Positions 10,889-22,682 of a stretch of 64,000 nt of DNA are shown one piece after another (within the stretch, counting starts at the first letter, position 1; the number at the start of each line of letters is the position of its first letter). The DNA is taken from NCBI GenBank assembly GCA_019843655.1, contig JACDQD010000103.1, positions 310,001 to 374,000 on the forward strand, in the 5' to 3' direction. Made by a program: the position numbers and the translations under genes. Under the pieces are notes generated by a model. The model worked only from the letters and a program-made list of their open reading frames with translations. It did no database searches and was not told the origin of the DNA. This DNA is from Lethocerus indicus (taxonomy: Eukaryota; Arthropoda; Insecta; Hemiptera; Belostomatidae).

Positions 10889-11835
10889 AATTACGTTTGA
10901 AAAACAAAAACAGCACGTGGCCGTGTGTCAGATTGTTTGTAAACAGCAGACGTTATCAGTCAGTACTGTTATCAGTGTCTGTGAATGAGCCGCCTCATCT
11001 CGCGCCCGATGAAGGTCTCTCTCTCTCTCGGAAGGGAAACCGACACAGTCCAGATTTCAGATTCGACGAATATACAACAGAGTCTCTTTATTCCACCCTT
11101 TTTTCTCTCTCTTTCTCGCCCCTTCAACTCGAAACTAAAAACATTCCGTTGGAAATAAACTGTTTTTGAAAGGCCCGCGCGGACTCTCTGAATTTATTTT
11201 TGGCATCCGCCTGTCCGTTAGCAAGTTGAACGGTGGCCTATTCACGATAGAAGAGACTGCGCGTTTGAGAGTGTCCCACCGGATACGTCTAGATTTATAA
11301 CGTCGTGAAACAGTGACGCAAATTCTACTTTTTCTTTTCGGTTAAAAATTGTTTTCAGTTTAGAGGCCGTACATCTCTCTCAGTTCTCAGTGCGCGGGAA
11401 GTCCCTTCCCATCAAGTGTACTGTAAACGCCTCACACGGCTCAGCTGTACATGTCTCTGTGTGTAATTGTTCTGTACGCAAAAACCGTAATGAATTCCGT
11501 AAGCGTACGGTGTTGTCAGCTTACTCCGATGAGGATTAGGCGCAACTGATAGTTACGTCTCGCTGTAAAGATATGTAACGTACGGCTCAAACAACTGCGA
11601 CATAGATTACTCCGTCCTACCGTTTCCCGGCTTTGTTCCGCTATCGTTTCCGGGTAATGAGGTAATCAGTGCCACCGCTCGTGGTTTATGAGTCACCAGA
11701 AATGAGTGGCCCGAAGAAAGCGTTACTGTGTTGAGTGAAGAACAAAGCACCTGAGAGGTACGAAGAAAATCGCAATGCCCAAGTTCGGCTAGACCTAATA
11801 GTCAGTAGAGCTTGTAAGCCACGATGCTATTATAA
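10889..11835. other. non-coding with possible promoter-like stretch
   Basis: CT-rich runs at 11019-11030 and 11102-11118. Several arthropod-initiator-like TCAGT sites occur near 11383-11392, before GC-richer sequence. No transcript can be inferred. Confidence 0.3.
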
Positions 11836-12300
11836 TTTGAATGAAAATTTCTCAGTAGATCAAATATTGGAATACAAATTTCTCAGTAGGCCAAATATTG
11901 GAATGAAAATTACTCAGTAGATCAAATATTGGAATGAAAATTTCTTAGTATATCAAACATTGGAATGAAAATTACTCAGTAGATCAAATACTGGAATGAA
12001 AACTTCTCGGTAGGCCAAATATTGGAATGAAAATTACTCAGTAGATCAAATATTGGAATGAAAATTTCTCAGTATATCAAACATTGGAATGAAAATTACT
12101 CAGTAGATCAAATACTGGAATGAAAACTTCTCGGTAGGCCAAATATTGGAATGAAAATTTCTCAGTATATCAATCATTGGAATGGAAATTTCTCTGTAGG
12201 CCAAATATTGGAATGAAAATTACTCAGTAGATCAAATATTGGAATGAAAATTTCTCAGTAGATCAAACAATGGAATGGAAATTTCTCAGTAGATCAAATT
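11836..12300 (+). repeat. 31-bp minisatellite, about 15 units, with 124-bp higher-order repeat
   Basis: The unit is close to ATTGGAATGAAAATT followed by TCTCAGTAGATCAAAT. Variants differ at fixed sites (TACTCAG, GGCCAAAT, TATATCAAAC, CTTCTCGG). A four-unit block at 11908-12031 is repeated almost unchanged at 12032-12155, so the array expanded in steps of four units. The unit length is not a multiple of three and the array is not coding. Confidence 0.9.
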
Positions 12301-13050
12301 ATGGAGCATTTGTTGGAAGAGCGTTTGTCAGGGTTAAGACAAATTTACGGAGGAAGATCAAAATTTAGTACTGATTAATTTTTTACACTTCGGAAATAAT
12401 ACCAATATAGACTTCGGTTCGAATATTCCCTCTGCCCGAGAAGGAAAAAAAACCCTGACAAGTGAGATCGTATTTCACCCCGGGTTCGGTTTGCAGTTGG
12501 TTGGTTACAGGAATTGCATCGCGGGTGCATCTTCATATGCACTTTGGAACAGAAAAAGCTGAAACGAATTCGGCATTGAAAACTGAGGAAGCGAGTGGAA
12601 AGAAGGTGCCAGCCACACCACCCCGCCAACCAACGCCATATTTGGGCCCAATAGGATTTGTTTCCTAGTTGATATCACCGCGTCTAAATAAAATCCAACT
12701 CGTAAATTATTTACCGGCTGGCGGCCGCAGGAAATGGAAAGAGTTGAAAAATCCCACTGAGGACAAAGGTGATGTGAGAGGCCAGAGTCGGTTATGGAAA
12801 CTGCAAAGAAAAAAACCGTCATCTTTATGTGCGTGTGTGAGTTAGACCAGGAAAGACTGTGACTCATTAATGTCCTCCGTTGGTTAAATGGACTGTCGTT
12901 TACCTGCCAGCCCTAAATGACGAGTTTAAATCCGGGATTATAACAATTATCGCGCGAGGCTTCAAGCTCATACGCGGTCACTTACGCGACAGTCGACCCT
13001 CGTCAATAAAACTGATTATATTTTATGTTCAAGATTCGATTATACGTATC
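12301..13050. other. non-coding, no feature recognised
   Basis: ORFs of 68-120 codons on both strands (12375-12867) overlap each other and show no family resemblance. Confidence 0.4.
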
Positions 13051-13516
13051 GAAGAAATTACAATATTTAATCGTCACCAACTTCCGTTGGAGGAGCGTAA
13101 TACCGCAGGGTTTAACTTCCTCTTATTCCGAAATTCTTTCTGACCGCCCTAGCGAGCTCCAGTGGAAGGATTTCCTCCTTTTACTAATAATTTACCCGAT
13201 ATTCCTATTGGAATTGGGTACTTACGCTACGGATTCCACCGCCAATCTAAACCTAAAATTCTTTCGTCAAATCATAAAATAAATAGTCAATCGGATTTCG
13301 GTGGAAAGTAGTCAACTTCTGCCGAGGTGGAGTTAATACGTAAGTACCCAATTCCAATAGCGATATCGGGTACATTATTAGTAAAAGGACAACAAATCCT
13401 TCCACTGGAGGGTGGTTTACAAACGCAGAAATAATTTCGGAATAAGAGGAGGTCAACCCCTACGCTATTACGCCTCCACCGGAAGTTGGTGATAATTCAA
13501 TATTGTAATTTCTTTT
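13051..13516. repeat. foldback element with about 190-bp arms
   Basis: The left arm (13051 to about 13243) and right arm (about 13325-13516) are inverted copies. Shared blocks include AATTACAATATT, CACCAACTTCCG, CTCTTATTCCGAAATT, CCAGTGGAAGGATTT and CTATTGGAATTGGGTACTTACG. The centre is about 80 bp. Similar peptides read from each arm reflect the repeat and are not gene evidence. Confidence 0.85.
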
Positions 13517-14421
13517 CAATTGTTATTGAATGAATGCATGATATCCTTGTGCATGCAGGTTATCGACGAAGCATCCTTTGAGCTCTGTCGCTGCATTCTG
13601 TCACACGCATTTATGTATTTAAATTTACATTGTACGTTCGGTTTAACCGAGAAGAAAACTATCGAAATTTAACGCACAAGTCTACGCGTTGTAACAACAG
13701 TGCTAGTGATCGGACTGCGAGAATCGGACACGAATCTGTGTCGGCCGAACCTCCAAAAACGACCTAAATCGTCGTTTTTGTACGTATTAACGGTGTTAAC
13801 GGGTTTCCCTCCGGCGGTTCTTGACAAAGGACAAGAAAAACGGGACATCGGAGTTTCCCACTTCTAGAACGAGGCAAAGTTCAATAGGGCAATTGTCTTC
13901 TCCCCCACCTGCCACTCAGCCCCTGTTTTACTCCATTACTGTTATTCTTTTGTGTATAAATCTTGGATCAACTCTGAGTTCAGAACTTGAATCGAGTTTT
14001 CATCAATATTGATTTTACAATTTCACCGTCAGTGCGTAAAAATCTGTTAGAGCCTCCGGAAAATTCGGAAACATTGCAGCAAGTATAAAAAATAACGTAG
14101 AACTAAACGATTCAGAAAATTTCGGTCAAAACAAGTTGTTTTCAAAACGTGTTTAGCGCCTACAGTAGGGAGACTGAAAAGATAAAATGTCAAGGTAAAG
14201 TCGTTTAGTGCGTAACGTGAAAATTCGAAATTTATGCGATTGTCTTTGTCTGAGAAAAAATATACCGATTAAAATAAACGGGTAGAAGAAATTGTAAATT
14301 CCGTTCTCGAAATCCCGTATACCATTTAAAGTTCCCCGCTGCTATATTTCAGATACGAATTCGCCAAATTTATTACTCAAAGTTGTCTACAAAATATTTT
14401 TTTTTAACTCCATCCATATTT
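13517..14421. other. non-coding, no feature recognised
   Basis: AT-rich single-copy-looking sequence. A 63-codon ORF (13821-14012) has no recognisable similarity. The 13-bp duplication of the next element begins at 14409. Confidence 0.4.
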
Positions 14422-14567
14422 AGTTTAATATACCTGTTTTGTGGTCTGCGAGGGTTGGAATACCGCACCTTTGTTGTGTTTCTGTCTACTCTCGCTAATT
14501 AATTAATTAATTAATTCGGTCATCTTTCTCCGGCGAGAGGAGACAGAAACACAACAAACCTACGTTA
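14422..14567 (-). mobile_element. minimal hammerhead-family element (hairpin only)
   Basis: Flanked by a perfect 13-bp duplication, TCCATCCATATTT (14409-14421 and 14568-14580). The tail is on the left (TTAATATACCTGTTTTGTGG). Arms TGTTGTGTTTCTGTCT and their complement surround an AATT-repeat centre (14497-14516). The hammerhead-like core is absent. Confidence 0.85.
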
Positions 14568-14580
14568 TCCATCCATATTT

Positions 14581-17394
14581 GTATTTGGCGCTAAAGACAG
14601 TAGCATTCTGTCGGTACACAGTGATGAAGCGTCCAGTCACTAACCTCAATATTGCGCAATTACCTAACTACATTAATATCACTGTAGCAGCAATGAAATT
14701 GTCCTTTAATTACCCTTGTTACCGTTGCGATAAATATGTCAGTTACCGATATAATACGCGTTTGCGCGGTGAATTGATAATAACGATGAAGAGAGACGTC
14801 ATATTGGCGCAGACGTAGAGGTGCGTAAGTGCGCAAAAGAGACTGAATAGTGATTAGGTTAGCGTTGCGCAATAAACGAGCCTAATCTGAGACGGTTGAC
14901 TGACTGCCCCCTTAAGCGAAACAAACAGCAATGAGTCGCGAAAACAACGCAAACTTAGCCGCATTTATCGTAAAGCCTGTAATAACTTAAATATGAACAC
15001 ATTTTAAGAAATTCCCCATTGCCAACTAAAAATCGACTCAGTACCAACTGCATTAAATCTCGTCCAGTTGATTAATCGGTTGATTTTCGGTCACAGTAGA
15101 TAAACTGAGTTCGTGTGAAAAATAAAGTATTGCACCATCGTGTTATTGTCGCTAGAAGTGCTGGACAAGTGTAAATGCACTCGTTCGATTTAAATTGACC
15201 GAATACCATTTATAATTTGAACGAATAAAGATCATTGTAAAATTAACGCAGTGTTGGAGTTAATGTTGGCAGATTTGAGAATTGTTTTCATTGCTATAGT
15301 TTCTGATGGGAGATTTATGAAAAAACGGGAACCACAACGGGAATAAAATGAAAAAAGTATGAATAGACTGGAAGAATGTGGACGTTTCTCTTGCACTTGG
15401 GTGTGTTTGGAGCGCGGTGGACGCCCAACACAAATTTCGAATGACGCAACACGCTCTTCTGCGCACTACGAACCACTGCGCACTGCGCACGTCTAACACT
15501 ATGGGCACCGTTTTTTTTAAAAACGCACTATCCGGGTATCTCTCAGCGGTATTGAAACCACTCAAGCGTTTCCTACCCAAGTCCAACGCTGTAAAACAAT
15601 TAAAAGTTATATCGTCGACCTAGGGAAGGCAAAGTCTCAAGACTCAAAGGGCTGCCCTCCACAATAAGGAAATATGCGGTGAGCTGTTATGAGTTTGGTA
15701 AATTTATTGGATTCATTTCGAGATTAAAATGAGCTGAAATAAAACTGAAATAAAAAGAAAATGATCTATAACAAAAAAAAACTACTTACCTACCTAGAGC
15801 TTAAAGGAAATTGCGCCTCAGAGCCTACTAATGGGTAAACAGATAATTATAGAAATAGCTACGCGTAGAACCCCCATCACCGGCTACTTCGGTTATTTCA
15901 ATTCGAGGTTTAATTCAAAGGATATTTCCGCTTTTACAGATTGCTACCGTCGATGACGAGAATCCTAACGTCGGTCCGAAACTCCAGTTTCGGCCGAATA
16001 CCCGAATTATCGAGAAAGTGTATTGTAAGCTTCCTGGTTAGAGTTGAAAACACGAGACTTTATTTTCCGTTTTTTAGGTAAAGGTCGAAACAATTAAAAC
16101 CGGAGATAACAGCCGGCCATTTAACGGCATTATCGGTTCGTTTTTTTCGTACGTTCGAAGAGATAAGCCGCGGTTCAATCTCAGATAAGGCCTCGAAAAA
16201 TACTCGTGCGAAATATTTGAATTTCGCCGATGCTGCGTCAATAGATAATAATCGTAGAAGATACTCGCGGCTGGGGTCGTCGTTACGGCCGGATTATTAA
16301 CGCAGATAGGCAGATGCATGACTGTCTTCGTGGTTTCCACGTTTGGGCTATTCGCCATCGCCAGTAGGGAACTGGCGTGCGACTGATGACCGATTCCTGA
16401 TGAGGATGGGAAACCGCGAGGTTTCAGTAATAAAAAGAAACCATTCGTCGACGTTTATTTATTCTGTAGTTGTCGGGGCGGTAAAGTGCAACGGCATAAA
16501 ATCCAGCTCGCAGATACCGCGTCCCACTCAGCGGCGGAACACAAATAACTCCAGCGATTGCCGGACAGGGGGCAATGAACCCAGTTATAAATTAACTCCA
16601 GTATAAGCCCGATTATAACTTATTAGAGACAATTAATCTGTCTGGATCGAATGCAAGAAAGACATTCTAAAAACCGGTATAAAAATTTAATAAAAAAACA
16701 AAATAGGTATATGTTCAAAAATCAAAGGCCGAGAAGTGTGCCCTCACACAGATAATGGTGAGAACACGAAACCGAACCTATAACAGAACGAAATTAATAT
16801 TTTATTTCTTATGAATGTTGTTGATTAGTGGCAGTTTATTTAAAACAAAAACCTGTTGTCCATAGTTAACTGTGTTCGATGAAAAAAGGGGGACCTGTTC
16901 TCCTATCCAAGTTCGACTTAGAAGAAACAAACTGGAAGAACAAACGTGGAGGCTAGAAATTGTATGACTGGCAGGTTTTGTTGTTGTTGTTGTTAGGCTC
17001 AAGTCGACAATTAATGTGCCGGCAGAAGGAGAAAAAAAGAAAAATGCAAAAACAAAAACGGCCTTGGAACGCCACTATTACGCCTCTCTCCCACACCTCA
17101 GTCACTGTTGCGGATTCCGGCTTTCGTCCCGGCTCGCTTTATTAGTGTTGTCTATTAAAACCAAAGGACCAATATAATAAGTTTTACTGTCATTCAGTCA
17201 GTTTTCTTCACAAATTATTGTCCACTGCGCCAGTGCTTTCTCGTGAACCAATTTACTTCCTCCTCGTAGTACGGCCATTCTTCGTAAGTTTGCGTTTCTC
17301 CCGGCCAATCTAGTCTTAATTGGGAATGATTTTTTCCGTTTCCGAGAAAAGACGAAGTACAAATAGACGCAAAAAAGTGTTATACGCCCGAGGG
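14581..17394. other. non-coding, no feature recognised
   Basis: Contains a GCGCAC-rich patch at 15457-15500 and a (TTG)n run near 16976-16996. ORFs of 66-108 codons show no domain. The stretch 15890-16600 is CpG-richer than its surroundings. Confidence 0.4.
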
Positions 17395-17495
17395 ATATCT
17401 TCTTTGGTCTTCTGCTAGACCGGTTCACCGCCACTAGAATGCAGACAGAAGTGTAGCTACTGACGATGGCGGAAGGACGAAACCATATTCATCGA
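17395..17495. repeat. degenerate hammerhead-family relic
   Basis: The left half has TTTGGTCTTCTGCTAGACCGG. The right half has GTAGCTACTGACGATGGCGG...GGACGAAACC. The intervening spacer is lost, the 3' GTCTAGC of the right motif is absent, and no duplication is visible. Confidence 0.5.
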
Positions 17496-17980
17496 ACCCC
17501 GCGCGTCAGCGAGTTTGCCTCCCCATTGTGAAACTACGTTCACGAGACACTCAAAAGTGGCCTCCACGAATAACAAGAAAAAAAGAAAAACAGGCCTAAG
17601 GAGGCTGGCAAATCCAATTTGAGTTGGCGGAAGAAACTCTAGCAATGTGAAAGGATAATTTTTTTTTACAATAAAATAGGTTAATAGCAAACGTGACGCG
17701 GTGTTCAATTGTGTTTATTACACGTGGAGCGTGGAGCGTCAAGGCTAGATTTTTATAATTCGAACAATGAAGAAATGTTTCATGCATAAAATTTCCTAAT
17801 AGCAAAGTGTACAGGGCGACCTCCAAGGACGGGCTCGTTAAACATTTTAACAGGACATGGATACGTCCAGTGTTCTTCTGGACTGGTGAGGGACCTCCCT
17901 GGGGAAGAACTTCGGGTCCTCCATACACTTGTAAAACTGGTCTTAATCGCCTTAAGGGTTATAACTCGTTGTCGACACCC
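17496..17980. other. non-coding, no feature recognised
   Basis: Overlapping ORFs of 83-110 codons (17457-17928) in both frames of the minus strand have no recognisable family. Confidence 0.35.
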
Positions 17981-18014
17981 CTGACGACGGAACCACTAGG
18001 AGTTCCGAAACGTC
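17981..18014 (+). ncRNA. second type of hammerhead-like core
   Basis: CTGACGA, C, GGAAC-loop-GTTCC, GAAAC, GTC. The core words are in the right order and stem II is a 5-bp perfect helix. Stem I is poor (CC/GG only) and stem III would have no loop. It lies inside a non-recognised ORF and could equally be a chance or coding signature. Confidence 0.25.
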
Positions 18015-18419
18015 GGAAGCGAAAAACACTAAAGGGGGCCCCAGAAGGAAGCAACCAGCGAGTGACAACACAGTAGAGCTCCTCATTGTTGGACCCGAGG
18101 TTCTTGCGCTCGCCGAAGAAACAACAGTAGTCGTCGATTGGAACTTGTTGTAAACGAAGTTGTTGACCTTCGAAACACCTCGAAAAAAAACGAAGAAAGA
18201 GAGGGTAAATAAAGAGACGAAAGTGATATTGGGCGTGAGGCCGATAATTGGAGATGTGAGCGAAAGATAGAGGAGACCGAGGTCGCGCTGACCGCTAAAT
18301 CTACGTGCCGATATTGTTCAACACGTTTAAATGCCTCCAGTACATCATTTTCTATTTTAAATTAAATATATTAAATAATATAAAAATTATGTGTGCTATT
18401 TTCAAGTAAACTATAGTAC
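18015..18419. other. non-coding, no feature recognised
   Basis: Purine-rich around 18175-18280. Nothing identifiable. Confidence 0.35.
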
Positions 18420-18456
18420 CGTAGATTTCTGTCTCCTCTTTCTGGTTTGGTCTTTT

Positions 18457-18493
18457 GCTAGACCGGTTTCGGCCGCTCGCCATCTTCAGTAGC
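18457..18493 (-). ncRNA. hammerhead-like motif in left arm
   Basis: Minus strand: GCTA, CTGAAGA, T, GGC-GAGCG-GCC, GAAAC, CG, GTC, TAGC. Stem I is GCTA:TAGC. Every invariant core position is present. One base between A9 and stem II is unpaired, and stem III is only AC:GU. Confidence 0.45.
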
Positions 18494-18638
18494 GGTGCTG
18501 CTCACTTTTGGCACTTTTTTTAGATGTCTTTCGGGCATCCTCACTGCACTCTGTCACTATCACTTGTACAGAGTACAACTCAGACAAGACAAACGAAATC
18601 CCCAAAACACAATAACAACCACCTCAGTACAACACCGT

Positions 18639-18675
18639 GCTGCTGAAGATGGCGAGCGGCCGAAACCGGTCTAGC
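18639..18675 (+). ncRNA. hammerhead-like motif in right arm
   Basis: Plus strand: GCTG, CTGAAGA, T, GGC-GAGCG-GCC, GAAAC, CG, GTC, TAGC. The stem I pair next to the core becomes a G:U wobble, with the rest unchanged. It faces the left-arm copy. Confidence 0.45.
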
Positions 18676-18776
18676 AAAAGACCGGACCGGCGGGAGGAGA
18701 CAGAAACACAACAAATCTACGGTATTCCAACCCCCCGCAGACCACAAAACAGGTATGTTAAACTAAACTATAGTAC

Positions 18777-21219
18777 ATCCTCGGGATTTTAAGCCGTAAT
18801 TAAAGGTATTTAATAGAATTAATTTAATGGTTACTTTTGAGAGGAATTTCAGTCCAATCATGTGGTCTTAAACCTGGGTGGTTTCGCCAGTAGCTTTTCA
18901 GTAGGATGCTTAATACAAAAGGGGCATTAAAATTGCATTAATAATGTACGTGACCAATAAGATAATATTAGTTTCCAGCGTTAATTCAAAATATTTGATT
19001 GAGCTTTTCCTAGTCATTATTTATAGATGAAGTTACAAATAGTACCGGTTTGTAAATTTAATAAGGTTATTTTTAACAGGCCCAACAAACCCAGTTCTGA
19101 GGACAAGATAAGGGTTATAAAAATAGTGGCCCTACAGAAAGTTTTGCGTCAGAGGTTGTGTGCGTGTGACACAAATAAAGCTTTCTCCGAGATAGTAAAT
19201 TACAGTGCCCCGGCATTTTGTCTTTGATATTGATATATGGGAGGGGCAGTGACGTCAGAACACCTTCTGTATATACACGAGGGGAACGTATTTAGAGCCC
19301 TAACATCCTGTAAAATCCCCAAAAAACTAGAATAAATAAGTCAATTGATGAATTAAATATGTCCGGTAATAAACTTTATCTGTATCTGTACAGTTCATCA
19401 GCGATTATTAAAGCAGTCATTACAGCTTGCCATGGTAACGTGTTTAAGTTAGTACTCCACCAAAGAAACGAATAATCCCTTACTTTAGTCCATCCGTTTT
19501 TGTTATATGAACTAATACATAACTTCGGAAATAAATGACATCAATTTGTATACATCTAAATATATATAATCACCTATACTACACTCGTATTGAAGCTACT
19601 AAGTACACTGTTCCTAAAACCTTATAACAGCTATCAAATTGAAAATGGGGAATATGATTTTCAAGATATCTATCTAAGGTATCTAATTTTGCTTAAATGG
19701 CTGACATTTACAACGGCTGGCATTTAGATTTGCCAAATAAACCCACACACACAGACACAATTACACTATTATGAACCGAAGCAGAACCAAATGGCAGGGC
19801 CCAAGCCTAAACCTAGGGATAAAGTTAGAATAAACAATAATAATTGTTCTATTATATGAATGGAACAAAAACACGTACGGCGGTTTAACAAGTTTCCTTT
19901 TAAAAGTGTCTTATGTAAAAAAACTCGTTATAGGATAAAAGGCGGTCGGTGAAAAGGTAAGACGACCTGTAATAATTTTAGGTAATTTATTTTTGCTTAT
20001 CATAAATTCAAAAGGCTTCAAGTATTTTTGCCAATTCTACCTCCGGATTCTAATAATCCGGATATTTTTTGATTTCCTAAGTTTATTCGATTTATGATTT
20101 TAAACTTTTATCATAATAAAACCTTCAGTCTCTTTACATTCATATTTCAGCTATCGAAGTAGTATCCATTATAGCCACAACTAGTTTTTAGTATACGGTT
20201 CTATTATAATTAATAAATCAAGGTGATATTGTACAAACAGGAGGAAGTCAACGTATCGAAACATATCTCATTGCCCACACATTTCACGTACATACTGTGT
20301 ATGTACAAAATCCATAATATATTACACAGTCGTGTCGCATACTCTGCTACTTGTTGAGGCCACAAGTACTACTACTCCCGAGATTAGTAGAAAGTAGTCC
20401 GACCCCAACTCATATAATAACCAGAAACGGTTTATAATTTCCGACAATAAAATCCGAATTGAGATTGGGCTTATCTTGGCGATGTGGCTCGAGTCGTATC
20501 GTAAAAAAGTTATCGATATTACAAAGCTTCCGTTTTTCGAATTGGGGCCGTAAAAACGGCCGTAAAACGTCTGAAAAATGGGCCAACTCCGGCCACTTTC
20601 AAGCTCAAGTCTAAGCGTTAAGTGGTCGATAACAGGGATTTTAATTGTCAACCTAACGGGGGGAGAAAAAAGGGAGCGGAAGAAGAAAGCAAAAGAAGTG
20701 ATATTTTCTAATTAAAATTGAATTTAGGGTGAAACTTAACCAGAAGTACAATAAACCTTCATCCGTTATTAAGTACAAAGGTGAAATATTATCTAATAGC
20801 TACTTTTTCCTGATAAATGATGCCCACTTTTGCCTCGTATCCGGGCTAAAGAAGATCTCCATTGGCGTTTAAGTGGTCGTGGGGATGAGGGGGTGTAGAT
20901 AATGGATGGGTAACAGACGAGAGGGATTCGACGAGCTAGGACTGGAATAAAACTTTAGAAACAGGGATTTTGTAAATTTCGTCAAACGTCGCTACACTGA
21001 GGATTGTAAATGTTAAACTCGTTAAGCCATCGCCAGAAGAATAATCCTACGGCAATAGTACCTAGGTGAATGCAGACAGGAAGAACAACGATCCAGAATT
21101 GGGGCGATACTTTATAGAGTAGATTATTTATTCTCACTACGTTTAAATACAGGTCCATTAATTGCATACCTTAGGGTGTCCAAGAGCACAAGGCATGGCA
21201 AATACCAAACAAAAACAAA

Positions 21220-21221
<2 letters not shown>
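18777..21221. other. non-coding, no feature recognised
   Basis: About 2.4 kb of AT-rich sequence. The 109-codon ORF on the minus strand (20322-20651) has no recognisable domain. Confidence 0.4.

Positions 21222-21261
<40 letters not shown>
21222..21261. repeat. (AT)n microsatellite
   Basis: About 20 uninterrupted AT dinucleotides. Confidence 0.95.
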
Positions 21262-21263
<2 letters not shown>

Positions 21264-22309
21264 GATTAAAGGAAATAGAATCGCCACTATGCGGATGTTA
21301 TGGTACTGTTTGTTTACTTGATGGGAGTGTGACATTGAAGCATAGCATAGTTCTGGTGCACTGAGGGACGTGAGCTAAATATTTTGGGCAAAAGGCCAAA
21401 CGCGGTTCAATGAAAGATTCAATAGGCGGAGCAACATCGACTACACTTAGCAACGACCAGCCGGTATTCTCGTTGCCATAATTCTTGTTCATAATATTCT
21501 GCCACTAGTCGGGCATTAATTGTTTCAGTTTCAATCGGATTTCGTGCCGAAAAAGTCCACCGATGCGTCTCCCGCATCCTTATCCTTTTCGACGCACAAG
21601 GACACTTGGACGGACGCTCCGACAGACAGATACCTCAATCTTATGTTGATGACAAAATTTATGGCTGGAACGTGAGATTTTTTTTGTGCGCGAGATGATT
21701 CATGAGTTCGGTTTGTGTTCCGCACGCACAGGAAGTGGTTCGCGCGTCGAAACGGCCGCCGTAAAAGCTACCGTTCCGTTCGTGAATCCGGAATAAAAAC
21801 GGTTTTAACGAGTGAAACGGTCCCGCCGCCGATGCTTTCGAAGAGACGACTTTCAATATCGAAGAAATCTGCAGGGAGAAATTATTATCAGAGAGGGACG
21901 GACGGATATTCAAAGGTAGAAAACGAACTAAATAAAAAATAACTGTCTCCTGGCGTTGACCTACTGCTTACCGCTTCGTTCGAATGAACTGGTAAATCGT
22001 TTTCACCGTACGACGGTCACGTTATTGTCATACGGGATGCGACCCATCGGTCGTAATAAAGTCGGGGCTTTCACCATTAAACCCCCCCCCCCCAACCACA
22101 TTCAACCCCTTTCAAACAAACTACGGCGTTCTTTCACCTACAACCAGTATTGTTGGACGATCCACTTTCGGTTTGGCGCAACGAGCTTTTTCAGAAATTC
22201 GCTTTCATTCTGTTCGCCCCTCGGTCCTGATTTCTCAGAGTCTGAAGACCGCACGTCCTAACGCGTACGGTATAATTAATATGAGCACCGTGGGGAATTA
22301 CGATGTATA
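21262..22309. other. non-coding, no feature recognised
   Basis: The stretch 21530-21900 is CpG-rich with short ORFs on both strands and no homology seen. A C10 run is at 22083-22093. Confidence 0.35.
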
Positions 22310-22311
22310 TA

Positions 22312-22680
22312 CGAGGTCTGTTCAAAAAGTATCGCGAATTTCAGATTTCCGCGAAATAAGTATATTCAATCTACGGTCTTTTTGTAGATACCTCGTGTTT
22401 GTACACGTGTATCTCACTTATGCCGATCTTTTAACTCTTTTAAAGCCGCTTTTCTTGCACGTTTTTCTGGTTCGTTTTCGATTTTTACCCGTTCCGAAAA
22501 ATGGATCGGATAATCTGTGTCGAATTGTTGGCCAAAAACAAGACACTAATAATGCCGCAGTGCATAATAAGTGGATAATATCTGGTGGGGATTACTTTGA
22601 AGGGAGCAAAATAGATATTCGTAAATAAATAAATAATTTTGAAAAACCCAAAATTCGCGATACTTTTTGAACAGACCTCG
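22312..22680 (+). mobile_element. mariner-family deletion derivative, copy 1
   Basis: TA duplication at 22310-22311 and 22681-22682. Terminal inverted repeats start CGAGGTCTGTTCAAAAAGTA and extend about 30 bp through TCGCGAATTT. Near the right end GGGGATTACTTTGAAGG encodes the GDYFEG-type tail of mariner transposases, followed by KIDI and a stop (22586-22628). The catalytic core is missing. Confidence 0.85.
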
Positions 22681-22682
22681 TA

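Larger units (their letters stand above)
18420..18764 (+). mobile_element. full-length hammerhead-like inverted-repeat element
   Basis: Flanked by a perfect 12-bp duplication, AAACTATAGTAC (18408-18419 and 18765-18776). Layout: CGTAGATTT start, CTGTCTCCTCT arm, minus-strand hammerhead-like motif, spacer with CACTTTTGGCAC and CGGGCATCCTCACTGCACT, plus-strand motif, inverse arm, then the asymmetric tail ATTCCAACCCCCCGCAGACC...ACAGGTATGTTAAACT. This 345-bp copy is the best reference for the family. No ORF. Confidence 0.85.

Noticed and set aside
11836..12300. CRISPR-like regular repeat
   Set aside because: Units are contiguous with no unique spacers; a eukaryotic minisatellite.
12880..13456. 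Similar peptides (SSYSEI...LLELGTY) from two ORFs on opposite strands
   Set aside because: They are the two arms of the foldback at 13051-13516, not a gene family.
15260..15623. Opposed ORFs of 108 and 81 codons
   Set aside because: They share a GCGCAC-rich patch; no domain in either frame.
22173..22628. 151-codon ORF over the first mariner copy
   Set aside because: Only its last 15 or so residues resemble a transposase tail; the rest is unrelated frame and flanking DNA.
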